Source: Pseudophaeobacter leonis
GTDB lineage: Bacteria; Pseudomonadota; Alphaproteobacteria; Rhodobacterales; Rhodobacteraceae
Direction: 5' to 3'
Length of the DNA stretch: 64,000 nt
NCBI RefSeq assembly: GCF_002087335.1
Contig: NZ_MWVJ01000020.1
Span: 1-64,000, forward strand
A program made the position numbers and the translations under genes. The notes under the pieces were generated by a model. That model made no database searches. It was not told where the DNA came from and saw nothing but the letters and a program-made list of their open reading frames with translations. Of this stretch, positions 35,171-45,663 are shown piece by piece; position 1 is the stretch's first letter; each line of letters starts with the position of its first letter.

Positions 35171-37011
35171 ATGGCCACAGGCGCGAATAAACTATCCAAG
35201 ACCTTTGTCTGGATCCTTATGGGTATGCTGATTGTTGGCCTTGCCGGCTTTGGCGCGGTGAACTTTAGCGGCTCGATGTCGGCCGTGGCGCTGGTGGGCG
35301 ACGAAGAAGTCACCGTTGATGACTACCTGCGTGAGCTGCAACGTGAACAACGTGCACTGCAGGCGCAGAGCGGCCAATCCCTTTCGATCGCGCAAATGGC
35401 AGCCTTTGGCATGGACCGCGCGGTGCTTGGGCGTCTCATCTCATTGGCGGCCATCGACAACGAGGTGAACGCGCTGGGCATCTCTATTGGCGATGACAAT
35501 CTGCGTCAGGAGCTGAGCGAAATTCCTGCCTTTCAGGACACCCGTGGGAACTTTGACCGTCAGGCCTATAGCTTTGCTCTGCAAAACGCCAATCTCAACG
35601 AGACCGATTTCGAGGCCGACCTGCGCCGCGAATCCGCTCGCACACTGGTGCAGGGGGCCATCGTGGCCGGTGCCAAGATGCCGGCTACCTCTCGAAAACG
35701 CTGACCAGCTATATCGGGGCGCGCCGCAGCTTTTCCTATGTCCACCTCAGCGCAGACCAGATTGTGCTGACGCAGGTGGTGCCCGAAGATGATACCCTGA
35801 AGGCCTTTTATGACGCCAACGCTGCCGATTTCACCCTGCCGGAAACCAAACGCATCACCTATGCGCATCTCAGCCCCGAAATGATCCTCGATACGGTCGA
35901 GGTTGATGAGGCGTCTTTGCGTGAGCTTTATGAGGCGCGTGCGGATCAGTACCAGCTCGCGGAACGCCGTCTGGTAGAGCGTCTGGTCTTTGCTGATGAC
36001 GCGGCCGCAGCTGAGGCCAAAGCGCAGCTCGAGGTGGGCGGCACCACATTTGAAGCTCTGGTTGAGGGCCGTGGTCTGGCCCTGCAGGATGTGGATCTGG
36101 GGGATGTCACCGAGGCAGATCTGGGTGCGGCAGCGCAGGATATTTTTGCAGCTGAGGTCGGATCTATCGTCGGCCCCCTGCCCTCTGATCTCGGCGCTGC
36201 ACTGTTTCGCGTCAACGGTCGCCTTGAGGCCCGCGTCACCACGTTTGATCAGGCCACCTCTGAGCTGCGCGATGAGCTCGCCGCTGACCGCGCCCGTCGC
36301 CAGATTGAGCAACAGGCCGAAGACATCAACGACCTGCTGGCCGGCGGCGCCACCCTCGAAGAGCTTGTAAATGAAACTGAAATGGAAGTTTCAAGCATCG
36401 ACTGGACCGGTGCCGCCGACGAAGGTATCAGCGCCTATGAAGGCTTCCGTACCGCAGCCAGTGTTGTCACGCTTGAGGATTTCCCAACGGCCGAGTTCCT
36501 GGGAGACGGCAGTCTCTTTGCCATTCGTCTGGACGAAATCCTTCCCGAGCGCCCAGAGGCCTTTGAGGCTGCCAAACAAAAAGTACTGGATGCCTGGAAC
36601 GCTGATCGCTTGGCAACAGCTTTGCGCGAACGCGCCGACGCAATACTTGCTGCCGCCGAGGGCACCGGCAGTTTTGCCGAGGCTGAGACTGTAAACACCG
36701 AAGTTGGCCTCACTCGCACTGCCTATCTCGATGCCACGCCTGCCGATATGATGAACCAGGTTTTCACCATGGAGCCTGGCACCTTTAAGGTCATTTCAGG
36801 CGAAGGCAGCACTGTAATTGTGCGTCTGGACGCGGTTCTGGAAGCACAGGAAAACGAAGAGATGACAATGCTCTCCGAGGCTTTGGATACACAGCTGGAT
36901 CAGGCTCTCTCAGAGGCGCTGTTTGCGGCCTTTGTCAGCGATGCCCAGTTGCGCGCCGCGCCGCGTATTGATCAGCAGGCTCTTAATGCCGTTCAGGCAA
37001 ACTACCAGTAA
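35171..37011 (+). CDS. Peptidyl-prolyl cis-trans isomerase D-like (SurA N-terminal), frameshifted near 35684
   Basis: About 613 residues joined from two frames. An N-terminal membrane helix (KTFVWILMGMLIVGLAGFGA) anchors a periplasmic chaperone with the PpiD/SurA N-terminal region (ALVGDEEVTVDDYLRELQRE) and a parvulin-like middle domain, then a long helical, acidic part. The break falls after AGAKMP, where a base is missing near 35684; the other frame continues YLSKTLTSYIGARRSFSYVH. PpiD assists outer-membrane protein folding. trpE follows 14 bases downstream and is probably in the same transcript, as in other Rhodobacterales. Confidence 0.85.
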
Positions 37012-37025
37012 GCGAGACCAGCCCC

Positions 37026-38536
37026 ATGGCTTTGACCCCAGATTTCAACAGTTTCGCAAAGGCCTATGAAGGCGGCGCCAACCAGGTGGTTTACACCCGG
37101 CTGGCCGCTGACCTAGACACGCCCGTCTCCCTGATGCTCAAGCTTACGGGCGCCCAAAAGGACGCCTTTATGCTGGAATCAGTCACAGGCGGTGAGGTGC
37201 GTGGCCGCTATTCCATCATCGGAATGAAACCGGATCTGGTCTGGCGCAGCCAGGGGGCAACATCGGCGCTGAACCGCTCGGCCCGCTTTGACAGTGAGGC
37301 TTTTGAGGAGCAGAGCGGCAACCCGCTGGACAATCTGCGCGCGCTGCTGGCTGAGAGCAAAATCGAGCTGCCCGAGGATATGCCCCAGGCGGCCTCTGGT
37401 CTGTTTGGCTATCTTGGCTATGACATGGTGCGCCATGTGGAGCACCTGCCGAATGTAAACCCCGACCCGCTTGGCCTGCCCGACGCGCTGATGCTGCGCC
37501 CATCGGTGATTGCGGTTCTTGACGGTGTCAAAGGCGAGGTCACCGTGGTCTCACCTGCCTGGGTCAGCGATGGGCAAACCGCCCGCGCCGCCTATGCACA
37601 GGCCGCCGAGCGCGTGATGGACGCGGTGCGCGATCTTGAACGCGCAATGCCTTCAGAGACCCGCGATCTCGGCGAGGCCCGCGATGTGGCGCCGCCGGTG
37701 TCGAACTTTACCAAAGACGGCTATATGGCTGCGGTGGAAAAGGCCAAGGACTACATCCGGGCGGGCGACATCTTTCAGGTCGTGCCTGCGCAGCGCTGGA
37801 GCCAGGAATTCCCGCTGCCGCCCTTTGCGCTCTATCGTTCGCTGCGACGCACCAACCCGTCGCCCTTTATGTTCTACTTTAATTTTGGCGGCTTTCAGGT
37901 CATTGGCGCCAGCCCCGAGATCCTGGTGCGGGTCTTTGGCAATGAGGTCACCATTCGCCCCATTGCCGGCACCCGTCCGCGTGGCGAAACCCCGGAAGAA
38001 GATAAAGCCAATGAAATCGACCTCCTGGCCGACAAAAAGGAATTGGCCGAGCACCTGATGTTGCTGGATTTGGGCCGCAATGACACCGGTCGTGTCGCCA
38101 AGATAGGCACTGTGCGCCCAACCGAGCATTCATCATCGAGCGCTACAGCCATGTGATGCATATCGTCTCAAATGTGGTCGGAGAGCTGCGTGAGGACAAA
38201 GACGCGCTGGACGCCTTTTTTGCCGGTATGCCCGCAGGCACGGTATCTGGTGCGCCCAAGGTGCGCGCGATGGAGATCATTGACGAGCTGGAACCCGAAA
38301 AGCGCGGTGTCTACGGCGGCGGTGTTGGCTATTTTTCAGCTGGCGGCGACATGGACATGTGCATCGCACTGCGCACAGCCATCGTTAAGGACCAGACACT
38401 CTATGTGCAGGCGGGCGGGGGCGTGGTCTATGACAGCGACCCCGAAGCCGAATATATGGAGACCGTCCATAAATCCAACGCGATCCGACGTGCCGCCGCA
38501 GACGCGGCCCGCTTTGTTGGCAAGGGCAACGCCTAG
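37026..38536 (+). CDS. trpE: Anthranilate synthase component I, frameshifted near 38126
   Basis: About 503 residues; converts chorismate to anthranilate with TrpG. Motifs: [80 protein letters not shown] and, in the second frame, [20 protein letters not shown] and [17 protein letters not shown]. One base missing near 38126 breaks the join at [20 protein letters not shown]. Two-component tryptophan genes are split in this organism: trpE here, trpGDC after the deacetylase gene at 40.6 kb. An intrinsic terminator follows. Confidence 0.92.
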
Positions 38537-38571
38537 GCCACAGTCGCGCAAGGGCCGCCTTTAGCAAACGC

Positions 38572-38602
38572 AAAAAGGACCTCCGCTACGAGGTCCTTTT
38601 TT
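38572..38602. terminator. Bidirectional intrinsic terminator after trpE
   Basis: AAAAAGGACCTC-CGCTAC-GAGGTCCTTTTTT: seven strong pairs plus A/T extension, with T-runs on both strands, placed between the convergent trpE and deacetylase genes. Confidence 0.9.
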
Positions 38603-38654
38603 ATTGCCTGAGGCGCGCGGGCGCTGCAGGCAGCCCATGATCAGTTTGCAGCCA

Positions 38655-40403
38655 TCATTCAGCGGCTGTCAGGTTGGCCTTTAGTCCGGCGGAAACCGGT
38701 GCCAGTCCAACCTGGCTGGCGCGATCCTGCAGTCCCCAGAGCAGCAATGCCGAAATCGTCTCGGGGCGCAGACGTCCCAACATAATAACAGAGCCTTCCT
38801 GACGGGCGCGAAAGGCTGCCTGATCCAGAAAACGGCGGATAGCGCGGGGGTTTTGCCCTGCTCCGTCAAAATCGCGAAACACCACGCCTGATGGCATACC
38901 ATCGCGCAGGGCCAGCTTTTGCACCGTGTTCAAGCCGCTATTCTGCGTCACCATGCCATAGCCGGAGGCCTTCATCGCGGTGACCATCTGGTCTGCCAAA
39001 GGCCTGTTGCCCTGAAATCCAGTCTCAACACCTTCGAGGAAGCCAACAGCCTGCGGCAGGCGCTCCATCCAGACCGCAAGAGAGGTTTCTGCATCCTGTG
39101 GTGCTGCCTCGCGTGGCAGATCCGCAAGAATCAAAACCTCAAACCCGGCGTCACGGCGCGCCTGCATTTTCTCTGTCGCCTTTGGGTCGTCAGGATCAAT
39201 GGCAAAGGTCAGCGGATAGGGGAATTCGGCCAGGGCTTCTGCGCCAATGGCTGCCGCGTCGTCAATCAACACGATGGACATCAAAGGCCGGTCATCAAAC
39301 GCAACAAACGCCTGCGCATTGGCCTCAAACGGTGCAAGATCGCTGGCCTCAAGACCTTCTTTGGGTCCGCCACCAATCAGATTTTCGGATTTGGCGCGCT
39401 CCGTCAGTGGCACAACCCGTGTGCCAATCAAAGAGCCGGCTTCTGGTCTCTCAACCACCGCAATTTCCACGGCATCGGACGCGGCAGCATCGTCCGCTAC
39501 AGCATTGTTATCAGAGGCCGTATTGCTATCAGAGCCCGTAGTACTATCAGCGGCAGCGGAGTCGGGGACATCCAAATTCTGCGCCTGCAGTTCTTCGTCT
39601 TGCGAGTCGGCCGATGATGCAAGGTCCGGAGTTTTGGATATTCCGGCTATTTCCGGCAGCGACGTCGGTTCTGGAGCGCTGCCAATCTGCGGCACAGTGA
39701 CACTGGGTGCAGAGGTTGCGATCTCTGGACTGGTCTCTGGCGTGATCTCTGGTCTGGCCTCTGGCGTCTCAGCCGCAAGTACCGACTGGCTTGCATCAAC
39801 ATCTTCGTTTGGCAACGCTTTCAGGCCAGTCCCCAGTTCCTGATCAGGCGTTGCCGCATCTGCAACATCCATAGAGCTGTCGCCCTCTGTCAGCTCTGTA
39901 TTCGCAGGCTCAACCGTCTCAACCGGCTCAACGATGGGGGGAGGCAGGGCGGCAGTCTCGGTCGAAACCACAACACCGCTCTCTTGCCCTGCTTGTCCTT
40001 GCAGGTCCGGCACCACTGCCGCACCCTGATCACTGGCGACGGCCTCGGGCTGCTGCGGCAGGTTGCCGATCTGCGCCCCTGCGGAGGTATCGCCGGCACT
40101 GGCGCCATCCGCCGTGGCAATCACAGGCCGGGTGCCGGGACTGGTGTCAGGCGGGCTGAGCGGGCTCTGGTCCGAGTCGCTGCCGGTTTGCGGTGCATTC
40201 GGCGCCGCCTCGACCAGATCAGCATCACGGCGTCCTTCGGCAACGGGCGCGGTTGTGTCCGTCACCGAGGGTTGTTCAGATGGATCAGGCGTTGTTGCAT
40301 CGACCTGCACCCGCGCGGGCATAGGGGATGACAGCGACCACATCGCCGCCCCCGCAACGGCCACTATCGCGCCAATACTGACACCTCCGAGAAACCCTTT
40401 CAT
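38655..40403 (-). CDS. Divergent polysaccharide deacetylase family protein with long disordered region
   Basis: About 582 residues. An N-terminal membrane helix or signal anchor (FLGGVSIGAIVAVAGAAMWS) leads to roughly 300 residues rich in Ala, Asp, Glu, Pro, Ser and Thr without obvious domains. The last 250 residues hold the divergent polysaccharide deacetylase (DUF610/YibQ-type) domain: PLMSIVLIDDAAAIGAEALA, PYPLTFAIDPDDPKATEKMQ, ARRDAGFEVLILADLP and GMVTQNSGLNTVQKLA. The classical NodB metal-binding set is altered, so activity is uncertain. The ATG at 40403 follows the membrane pattern. It is divergent from trpG. The acidic linker probably spans the periplasm or cell wall. Confidence 0.85.
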   Translation of the reverse strand: MKGFLGGVSIGAIVAVAGAAMWSLSSPMPARVQVDATTPDPSEQPSVTDTTAPVAEGRRDADLVEAAPNAPQTGSDSDQSPLSPPDTSPGTRPVIATADGASAGDTSAGAQIGNLPQQPEAVASDQGAAVVPDLQGQAGQESGVVVSTETAALPPPIVEPVETVEPANTELTEGDSSMDVADAATPDQELGTGLKALPNEDVDASQSVLAAETPEARPEITPETSPEIATSAPSVTVPQIGSAPEPTSLPEIAGISKTPDLASSADSQDEELQAQNLDVPDSAAADSTTGSDSNTASDNNAVADDAAASDAVEIAVVERPEAGSLIGTRVVPLTERAKSENLIGGGPKEGLEASDLAPFEANAQAFVAFDDRPLMSIVLIDDAAAIGAEALAEFPYPLTFAIDPDDPKATEKMQARRDAGFEVLILADLPREAAPQDAETSLAVWMERLPQAVGFLEGVETGFQGNRPLADQMVTAMKASGYGMVTQNSGLNTVQKLALRDGMPSGVVFRDFDGAGQNPRAIRRFLDQAAFRARQEGSVIMLGRLRPETISALLLWGLQDRASQVGLAPVSAGLKANLTAAE

Positions 40404-40638
40404 CGCAGTCCTGCCCCTCACTCACCTGTTCCAACTCTGTCTCCCGAGTCGGTTGTCCTGCGAGGCCCGCCCGGACGCGCTGCCCGGTTTCGTGCCTCTA
40501 CCTTGCCTGTCAGAACACCTGCAAAGCGCCAATTGAGCCCACTGCCCTTGACGCTGCGCTGCAAGCCTGAACATGTATACACTGATCACTATACTGCGGC
40601 GCGGCCTCGGCCCGCCACCCATAAAAGAGCCCGCCAAG

Positions 40639-41211
40639 ATGCTGCTGCTAATCGACAACTATGACTCCTTTACCTACAATCTCGTGCACTATCTGGGTGA
40701 ATTGGGGGCCGAAATGGAAGTGCATCGCAATGATGCGCTTACCGTACAGGACGCCATGGCTCTGAGGCCCAAAGGCATCCTGCTCTCGCCTGGGCCAAAA
40801 GCCCCGGAACACGCAGGTATCTGCCTCGCCCTGACTGCCGCCGCCGCTGAAACAGGCATACCCTTGCTGGGTGTTTGTTTGGGGCACCAGGCCATTGGTC
40901 AGTCCTTTGGCGGCAAAGTTGTGCGCTGCCATGAGATCGTCCATGGCAAGATGGGGCTGATGCACCACACCAACAAAGGGCTGTTCGCCGGTCTCCCCAG
41001 CCCGTTTGAGGCGACGCGCTATCATTCTCTTGTGGTTGAGCGCGAAACCCTGCCGGACTGTCTGGAGATCACCGCAGAGTTGGAAGATGGCACCATCATG
41101 GGGCTGCAGCACAAAGAGCTGCCCATCCACGGCGTGCAGTTCCACCCCGAATCCATTGCCTCGGAACATGGGCATGCACTGCTGAAAAACTTTCTAGATG
41201 ACATGCAGTAG
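40639..41211 (+). CDS. trpG: Anthranilate synthase component II (glutamine amidotransferase)
   Basis: A 190-residue class I amidotransferase delivering ammonia to TrpE. The triad is visible: [15 protein letters not shown] with the nucleophilic Cys, and [13 protein letters not shown] with His and Glu. [20 protein letters not shown] and [13 protein letters not shown] are family marks. The ATG at 40639 is the right start; the longer frame at 40573 adds non-family sequence, and the ribosome site before 40639 is weak (CCGCCAAG). trpD begins 8 bases after its stop. Confidence 0.94.
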   Translation: MLLLIDNYDSFTYNLVHYLGELGAEMEVHRNDALTVQDAMALRPKGILLSPGPKAPEHAGICLALTAAAAETGIPLLGVCLGHQAIGQSFGGKVVRCHEIVHGKMGLMHHTNKGLFAGLPSPFEATRYHSLVVERETLPDCLEITAELEDGTIMGLQHKELPIHGVQFHPESIASEHGHALLKNFLDDMQ

Positions 41212-41219
41212 GTCGCCGC

Positions 41220-42242
41220 ATGAGTGATCTGATCAAGCCGCTGATCAGTGCCGCTGCCGACCGCCCCCTCAGCCGCCAGGAGGCAGAACAAGCCTTTACG
41301 CTGCTGTTTGAAGGTGAAGCCACCCCAAGCCAGATTGGCGGGCTGCTCATGGCGCTGCGCACCCGCGGCGAAACCGTTGATGAATATGCCGCCACCGCCT
41401 CTGTGATGCGGGCAAAATGCAATCCGGTCAAAGCCCCGGCTGGTGCGATGGATATCGTCGGCACTGGCGGAGACGGCAAACACACGCTGAATATCTCAAC
41501 CGCGACGGCCTTTGTGACCGCAGGCGCCGGTGTGGTGGTGGCAAAACACGGCAACCGAAACCTGTCCTCCCGCTCTGGCACCGCCGATGTGCAAACCCAG
41601 ATGGGCATCCACGTTATGGTCACGCCGGATGTGGTTGAGCGCGCGCTGCAGGCCTGTGGCATCGCCATCATGAAGGCGCCAATGCAGATCCCCGCCACGG
41701 CGCATGTGATGCCAACCCGCCAGGAACTTGGCACAAGAACGATCTTTAACATATTGGGACCATTGACCAATCCCGCAGGAGTCAAGCGACAGCTGACCGG
41801 AGCCTTCAGCCGCGATCTCATCCGCCCCATGGCAGAAACACTGGGTCAGCTCGGCTCTGAACGGGCCTGGCTGGTTCATGGTTCTGACGGCACCGATGAG
41901 CTGACCATCACCGGCATCAGCTGGGTTTCGGCCCTGGAGGAAGACGGCACGATCCGGGATGTGGAGCTGCACCCGGAAGATGCCGGCCTGCCGGTGCATC
42001 CGTTTGAAGCGATCATTGGTGGCAGCCCCGAGGACAATGCACAGGCCTTTCGCGCCCTTTTGAACGGAGATCACAGCGCCTACCGTGACGCGGTTTTGCT
42101 GAACTCCGCCGCGGCCCTTGTGGTGGCAGATGCCGCCAGCTCTTTGAAGCAAGGCGTTGAGATGGCGCGCGAAAGCATTGATTCCGGTGCGGCAAAAACA
42201 AAGCTGGACGCGCTGGTCAAAATCACCTCGGCAGCGGCCTGA
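41220..42242 (+). CDS. trpD: Anthranilate phosphoribosyltransferase
   Basis: A 340-residue enzyme joining anthranilate to [23 protein letters not shown] (PRPP loop), [19 protein letters not shown] (anthranilate and phosphate contact), [16 protein letters not shown] and [13 protein letters not shown] identify it. It is in the trpG-trpD-ung-trpC-moaC-moeA transcript, and its TGA overlaps the ATG of ung. All residues expected around the active site appear intact. Confidence 0.95.
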   Translation: MSDLIKPLISAAADRPLSRQEAEQAFTLLFEGEATPSQIGGLLMALRTRGETVDEYAATASVMRAKCNPVKAPAGAMDIVGTGGDGKHTLNISTATAFVTAGAGVVVAKHGNRNLSSRSGTADVQTQMGIHVMVTPDVVERALQACGIAIMKAPMQIPATAHVMPTRQELGTRTIFNILGPLTNPAGVKRQLTGAFSRDLIRPMAETLGQLGSERAWLVHGSDGTDELTITGISWVSALEEDGTIRDVELHPEDAGLPVHPFEAIIGGSPEDNAQAFRALLNGDHSAYRDAVLLNSAAALVVADAASSLKQGVEMARESIDSGAAKTKLDALVKITSAAA

Positions 42243-42946
42243 TGCCAGAGCCCGATAGGCCAGAGCCCGCTATGCCAGAGCCCGATGGTCTGGGCTCTGT
42301 TGGAACCTGGGCGAACCTGCCGTTTTTTACAGAGAACTGGCCCGGCATCAAAGCACAGATCAAAGCGGATCCGCGCCTGATCCTGCCGCCCGATGCGCAA
42401 CGCTTTGCCGCGCTTGATCTCACCCCGCTGGAGCAGACCCGTGTGGTCATTTTGGGACAGGATCCCTATCCAACGCCGGGCCATGCCAATGGGCTTGCCT
42501 TCTCGACCACAGCTGACGCCTCCCCTTTGCCGCGCTCTCTTTTGAATATTTTCAAAGAGTTGCGGGCGGATACTGACCTGCGCGCTGCAACCGGAGATCT
42601 GCGCGATTGGGCGCGACAGGGTGTTCTTTTGCTCAACACCTCTCTTTCGGTTCCCGCAGGTGAGGCAAACGGACATAAGGATCTCGGCTGGGATGCCCTG
42701 TTTCAACAGGTTCTGTCAGTGACCTCAGAAAGGCCAACCGCCTATGTTTTATGGGGAAAGCAGGCGCAAAGGCTTGAAAAACATATCCATCCGGGCGATC
42801 ACCTGATCCTGAAGAGCGCGCACCCCTCACCGCTCTCTGCGCATCGGGGGTTCTTTGGCTCGCGGCCGTTTTCGGCCATCAACACCTGGCTTGCCGCGCG
42901 CGGATCAAATCCCGTCGACTGGTCCCTGAAGAACGACAAGAAATAA
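42242..42946 (+). CDS. ung: Uracil-DNA glycosylase (family 1) between trpD and trpC
   Basis: A 234-residue UDG that removes uracil from DNA. Motifs: [20 protein letters not shown] (water-activating Asp and Pro-rich loop), [11 protein letters not shown] and the DNA-intercalation loop [19 protein letters not shown]. The ATG overlaps the trpD stop (TGATG), so it is translationally coupled. The first 16 residues ([16 protein letters not shown]) come from a 15-bp tandem repeat and are not part of the family core; the UDG domain begins near GTWANLPFF. Its place inside a tryptophan operon is unusual. Confidence 0.93.
   Translation: MPEPDRPEPAMPEPDGLGSVGTWANLPFFTENWPGIKAQIKADPRLILPPDAQRFAALDLTPLEQTRVVILGQDPYPTPGHANGLAFSTTADASPLPRSLLNIFKELRADTDLRAATGDLRDWARQGVLLLNTSLSVPAGEANGHKDLGWDALFQQVLSVTSERPTAYVLWGKQAQRLEKHIHPGDHLILKSAHPSPLSAHRGFFGSRPFSAINTWLAARGSNPVDWSLKNDKK
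42244..42288. repeat. 15-bp tandem repeat, three copies, coding
   Basis: GCCAGAGCCCGATAG, GCCAGAGCCCGCTAT and GCCAGAGCCCGATGG follow one another at the very start of ung, giving the repeated PEPD/PEPA segment of its N-terminus. Confidence 0.88.
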
Positions 42947-42971
42947 CGACACTCTGACTGGAGGCAGTGAT

Positions 42972-43784
42972 ATGGCTGAAAATGTGCTGGACAAAATCAA
43001 GGCTTACAAACTTGAAGAAGTTGCCGCCGACAAGGCTGCCAAGCCGCTTACCGAGGTAGAGGCCGAGGCCCGCGAGGCCTCCCCAACCCGGGGCTTTGCA
43101 ACCGCGCTCAACAGTGCCGCACGTCAGGGCTATGGGCTGATTGCTGAAATTAAAAAGGCGAGCCCTTCCAAAGGCCTGATCCGCGAAGATTTTGACCCGG
43201 CAAGCTTGGCACAGGCCTATGAGCAGGGCGGTGCGGCCTGCCTTTCGGTTCTGACTGACACGCCCAGCTTTCAGGGGGCCAAACAGTTTCTGGTTGCCGC
43301 GCGTGCGGCCTGCGCGCTGCCAGCCCTGCGCAAGGACTTTATGTATGACACCTATCAGGTCGCCGAAGCCCGCGCGCTGAATGCGGATTGCATCCTGATC
43401 ATTCTTGCCTCCGTGACGGACAGTCAGGCGGCCGAACTTGAAGACTGCGCCATGGGCTGGGGAATGGATGTGCTGCTTGAGGTCCATGACGAGGCAGAGC
43501 TTGAACGCGCCTGCCTGTTGAAATCACCACTGATGGGGATAAACAACCGCAACCTCAAGACCTTCGAGACAACTCTGGACACGACACGGCACCTGTCTCG
43601 CCTGGTGCCGGCCGACCGTACCATCGTTTGCGAAAGCGGCCTTTCCACGCCACAAGACCTGAGCGATATGTCGAAATACGGTGCGCGCAGCTTCCTGATT
43701 GGCGAGTCACTGATGCGTCAGCAGGACGTGGCCCTGGCCACGCGCACCCTGCTGGCAAAACCGCTGCTGCCAGGAGCGCTGTGA
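42972..43784 (+). CDS. trpC: Indole-3-glycerol phosphate synthase
   Basis: A 270-residue TIM-barrel enzyme closing the indole ring. Motifs: [20 protein letters not shown] (catalytic Lys and Glu region), [69 protein letters not shown] and [14 protein letters not shown]. Starts 25 bases after ung with GGAGG upstream of the ATG, in the trp-moa transcript. Confidence 0.95.
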   Translation: MAENVLDKIKAYKLEEVAADKAAKPLTEVEAEAREASPTRGFATALNSAARQGYGLIAEIKKASPSKGLIREDFDPASLAQAYEQGGAACLSVLTDTPSFQGAKQFLVAARAACALPALRKDFMYDTYQVAEARALNADCILIILASVTDSQAAELEDCAMGWGMDVLLEVHDEAELERACLLKSPLMGINNRNLKTFETTLDTTRHLSRLVPADRTIVCESGLSTPQDLSDMSKYGARSFLIGESLMRQQDVALATRTLLAKPLLPGAL

Positions 43785-43785
43785 T

Positions 43786-44256
43786 ATGTCTTTGACCCAT
43801 TTTGACACCAAGGGCGATGCCCATATGGTGGATGTTTCCGACAAAGACTTCACTGCCCGCGTGGCTGTGGCTGAGGGCCACATCACCATGGCAGCCGAAA
43901 CCTTTGAAATCATTTCACAAGGCAGGGCAAAGAAGGGCGATGTTCTGAGCGTGGCCCGGCTGGCCGGGATCATGGGAGCAAAAAAGACTCCAGAGTTGAT
44001 CCCCCTGTGTCATCCACTTCCCATCACCAAGGTGGCGGTAGAGCTGTCTTTGGACCCCGACCTGCCCGGCGTGAGGATCGAGGCGACCGTCAAGACAACG
44101 GGCCAAACCGGCGTCGAGATGGAAGCCCTGACAGCGGTCTCTACGGCTGCTTTGACAGTCTATGACATGGCAAAAGCCGTGGACAAGGCCATGCAGATTG
44201 GCGGCATCCGGGTCGTCTTGAAAGATGGTGGAAAATCAGGACGCTACGAGGCCTAA
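43786..44256 (+). CDS. moaC: Cyclic pyranopterin monophosphate synthase MoaC
   Basis: A 156-residue protein of molybdenum-cofactor synthesis that makes cyclic pyranopterin monophosphate with MoaA. Motifs: [39 protein letters not shown] (active-site loop), [20 protein letters not shown] and [18 protein letters not shown]. It begins one base after the trpC stop, and moeA begins directly after its own stop. Confidence 0.95.
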   Translation: MSLTHFDTKGDAHMVDVSDKDFTARVAVAEGHITMAAETFEIISQGRAKKGDVLSVARLAGIMGAKKTPELIPLCHPLPITKVAVELSLDPDLPGVRIEATVKTTGQTGVEMEALTAVSTAALTVYDMAKAVDKAMQIGGIRVVLKDGGKSGRYEA

Positions 44257-45429
44257 ATGATTTCAGTATCCGACGCTCGATCAGCCCTTTTACAGCTCAC
44301 TCAACAGATGGAGGTTGAACACGTGCCGCTGGCTCAGGCTGCCGGGCGCGTTTTGGCACAAGAGGTTAGTGCGCGCCGTGACCAGCCGCCTTTCTCAGCC
44401 TCCGCCATGGACGGCTACGCTGTCAACGCGGCAGAAGTAGAGCTGCACGCCATGTTCCAGGTGATTGGAGAGGCCGCAGCCGGGCACCTCTTTGTGGGGA
44501 AACTGCAGGCGGGTCCGGCCGTTCGGAGCTTTACCGGAGCGCCCGTGCCGCAAGGCGCCGATTTTGTCGTCATCCAGGAAGACGTGGGGCGTAAAAAGGA
44601 CCTGATCACAATCCTGAACCAACCCGGCACCTCTACAAAAATTCGCCCGCTGGGCGGAGATTTCAGGCAAGGCCAGGCCCTGACCGCCCCCCGGGTTCTG
44701 CGTCCCGCCGATGTCGCCCTGCTCGCCTCGATGAATATCCCCGAGGTGCCGGTGCGCCGCCGTCCTGTCGTCGCGCTGATCTCAACGGGGGATGAGTTGG
44801 TCATGCCCGGGGACACACCGGGACCAGATCAGATTATTGCCTCCAACACCTTTGGCCTCAAGGCAATGCTGGATGAGAGTGGCGCTGATACGCGGATCCT
44901 GCCCATCGCAAAAGACAAGATCTCGTCCCTGCGCATGGCCTTTTCCCTGGCCACCACTGCAGATCTGGTGGTGACGATAGGGGGTGCCTCGGTCGGCGAT
45001 CATGACCTTGTGGCGCAGGTGGCTGCGGATCTTGGCATGGAGCGCTCCTTTTACAAGGTAGCCATGCGTCCGGGTAAGCCCCTGATGGCCGGACGCATGG
45101 ATGGCATACCTATGGTTGGCCTGCCCGGAAACCCTGTCTCTGCAATGGTTTGTGGCCACATCTTCCTGTTGCCAATGATCCGCAACATGTTGGGTTTAGG
45201 CATTGCGCCCAAACAGATCGCAACCGCGCACCTTACGCATGCGCTGGCAGCGAATGGCCCGCGTGAACACTATATGCGCGCCGAGGTCATTGAGGATGAA
45301 ATTTCCGTCTTTTACAACCAAGACAGCTCTCTGCTGACGGTACTCTCTTCGGCAAACGCCTTGCTCGTGCGTCCGCCAAATGACCCGGCACGGCAAGCTG
45401 GCGAACCCTTGGGTTACTTGCCCATTTAG
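44257..45429 (+). CDS. moeA: Molybdopterin molybdotransferase MoeA
   Basis: A 390-residue enzyme that inserts molybdate into adenylylated molybdopterin. Motifs: PPFSASAMDGYAV (N-terminal substrate loop), GAPVPQGADFVVIQEDV, RPLGGDFRQG, ALISTGDELVMPGDTPGPDQ and VTIGGASVGDHDLVAQVAA, MAGRMDGIPMVGLPGNPVSA. All four MoeA domains are represented. It follows moaC without a gap and ends the trpGD-ung-trpC-moaC-moeA unit; lexA has its own promoter 235 bases on. Confidence 0.95.
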   Translation: MISVSDARSALLQLTQQMEVEHVPLAQAAGRVLAQEVSARRDQPPFSASAMDGYAVNAAEVELHAMFQVIGEAAAGHLFVGKLQAGPAVRSFTGAPVPQGADFVVIQEDVGRKKDLITILNQPGTSTKIRPLGGDFRQGQALTAPRVLRPADVALLASMNIPEVPVRRRPVVALISTGDELVMPGDTPGPDQIIASNTFGLKAMLDESGADTRILPIAKDKISSLRMAFSLATTADLVVTIGGASVGDHDLVAQVAADLGMERSFYKVAMRPGKPLMAGRMDGIPMVGLPGNPVSAMVCGHIFLLPMIRNMLGLGIAPKQIATAHLTHALAANGPREHYMRAEVIEDEISVFYNQDSSLLTVLSSANALLVRPPNDPARQAGEPLGYLPI

Positions 45430-45479
45430 CCGCTGGTAGACCTTGATAGCCCCTGACCTGCCGCGTCCAGTTCTGGCTG

Positions 45480-45505
45480 GGCTTATGCTCGGCCCGGCTT
45501 ATGCT
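45480..45505. repeat. 16-bp period direct repeat, two copies
   Basis: GGCTTATGCT lies at 45480-45489 and 45496-45505, between moeA and lexA; a GGGATTGGGATTGGG run follows. Confidence 0.6.
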
Positions 45506-45603
45506 AGGCTGGGGCTTGGGATTGGGATTGGGCCAGCGTGTTGCAAAGCTGATCACTTCATAAGTGAAACTTTCGTAAATCACCCTAAAGGGCTCTTGCA
45601 AGG

Positions 45604-45632
45604 TTGACACAAAAGGGGAACATGACTAGAAC
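45604..45632 (+). promoter_or_regulatory. lexA promoter with SOS box
   Basis: TTGACA (45604-45609) is followed after 17 bases by TAGAAC as a -10 element. GAAC-ATGACTA-GAAC (45618-45632) is the reverse of GTTC-N7-GTTC, the LexA-binding site described in Rhodobacter and Rhizobium relatives, and covers the -10 element. LexA should therefore repress its own gene. Confidence 0.85.
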
Positions 45633-45663
45633 AAAATAAAAATACAGATGCGGAGGAACACTC

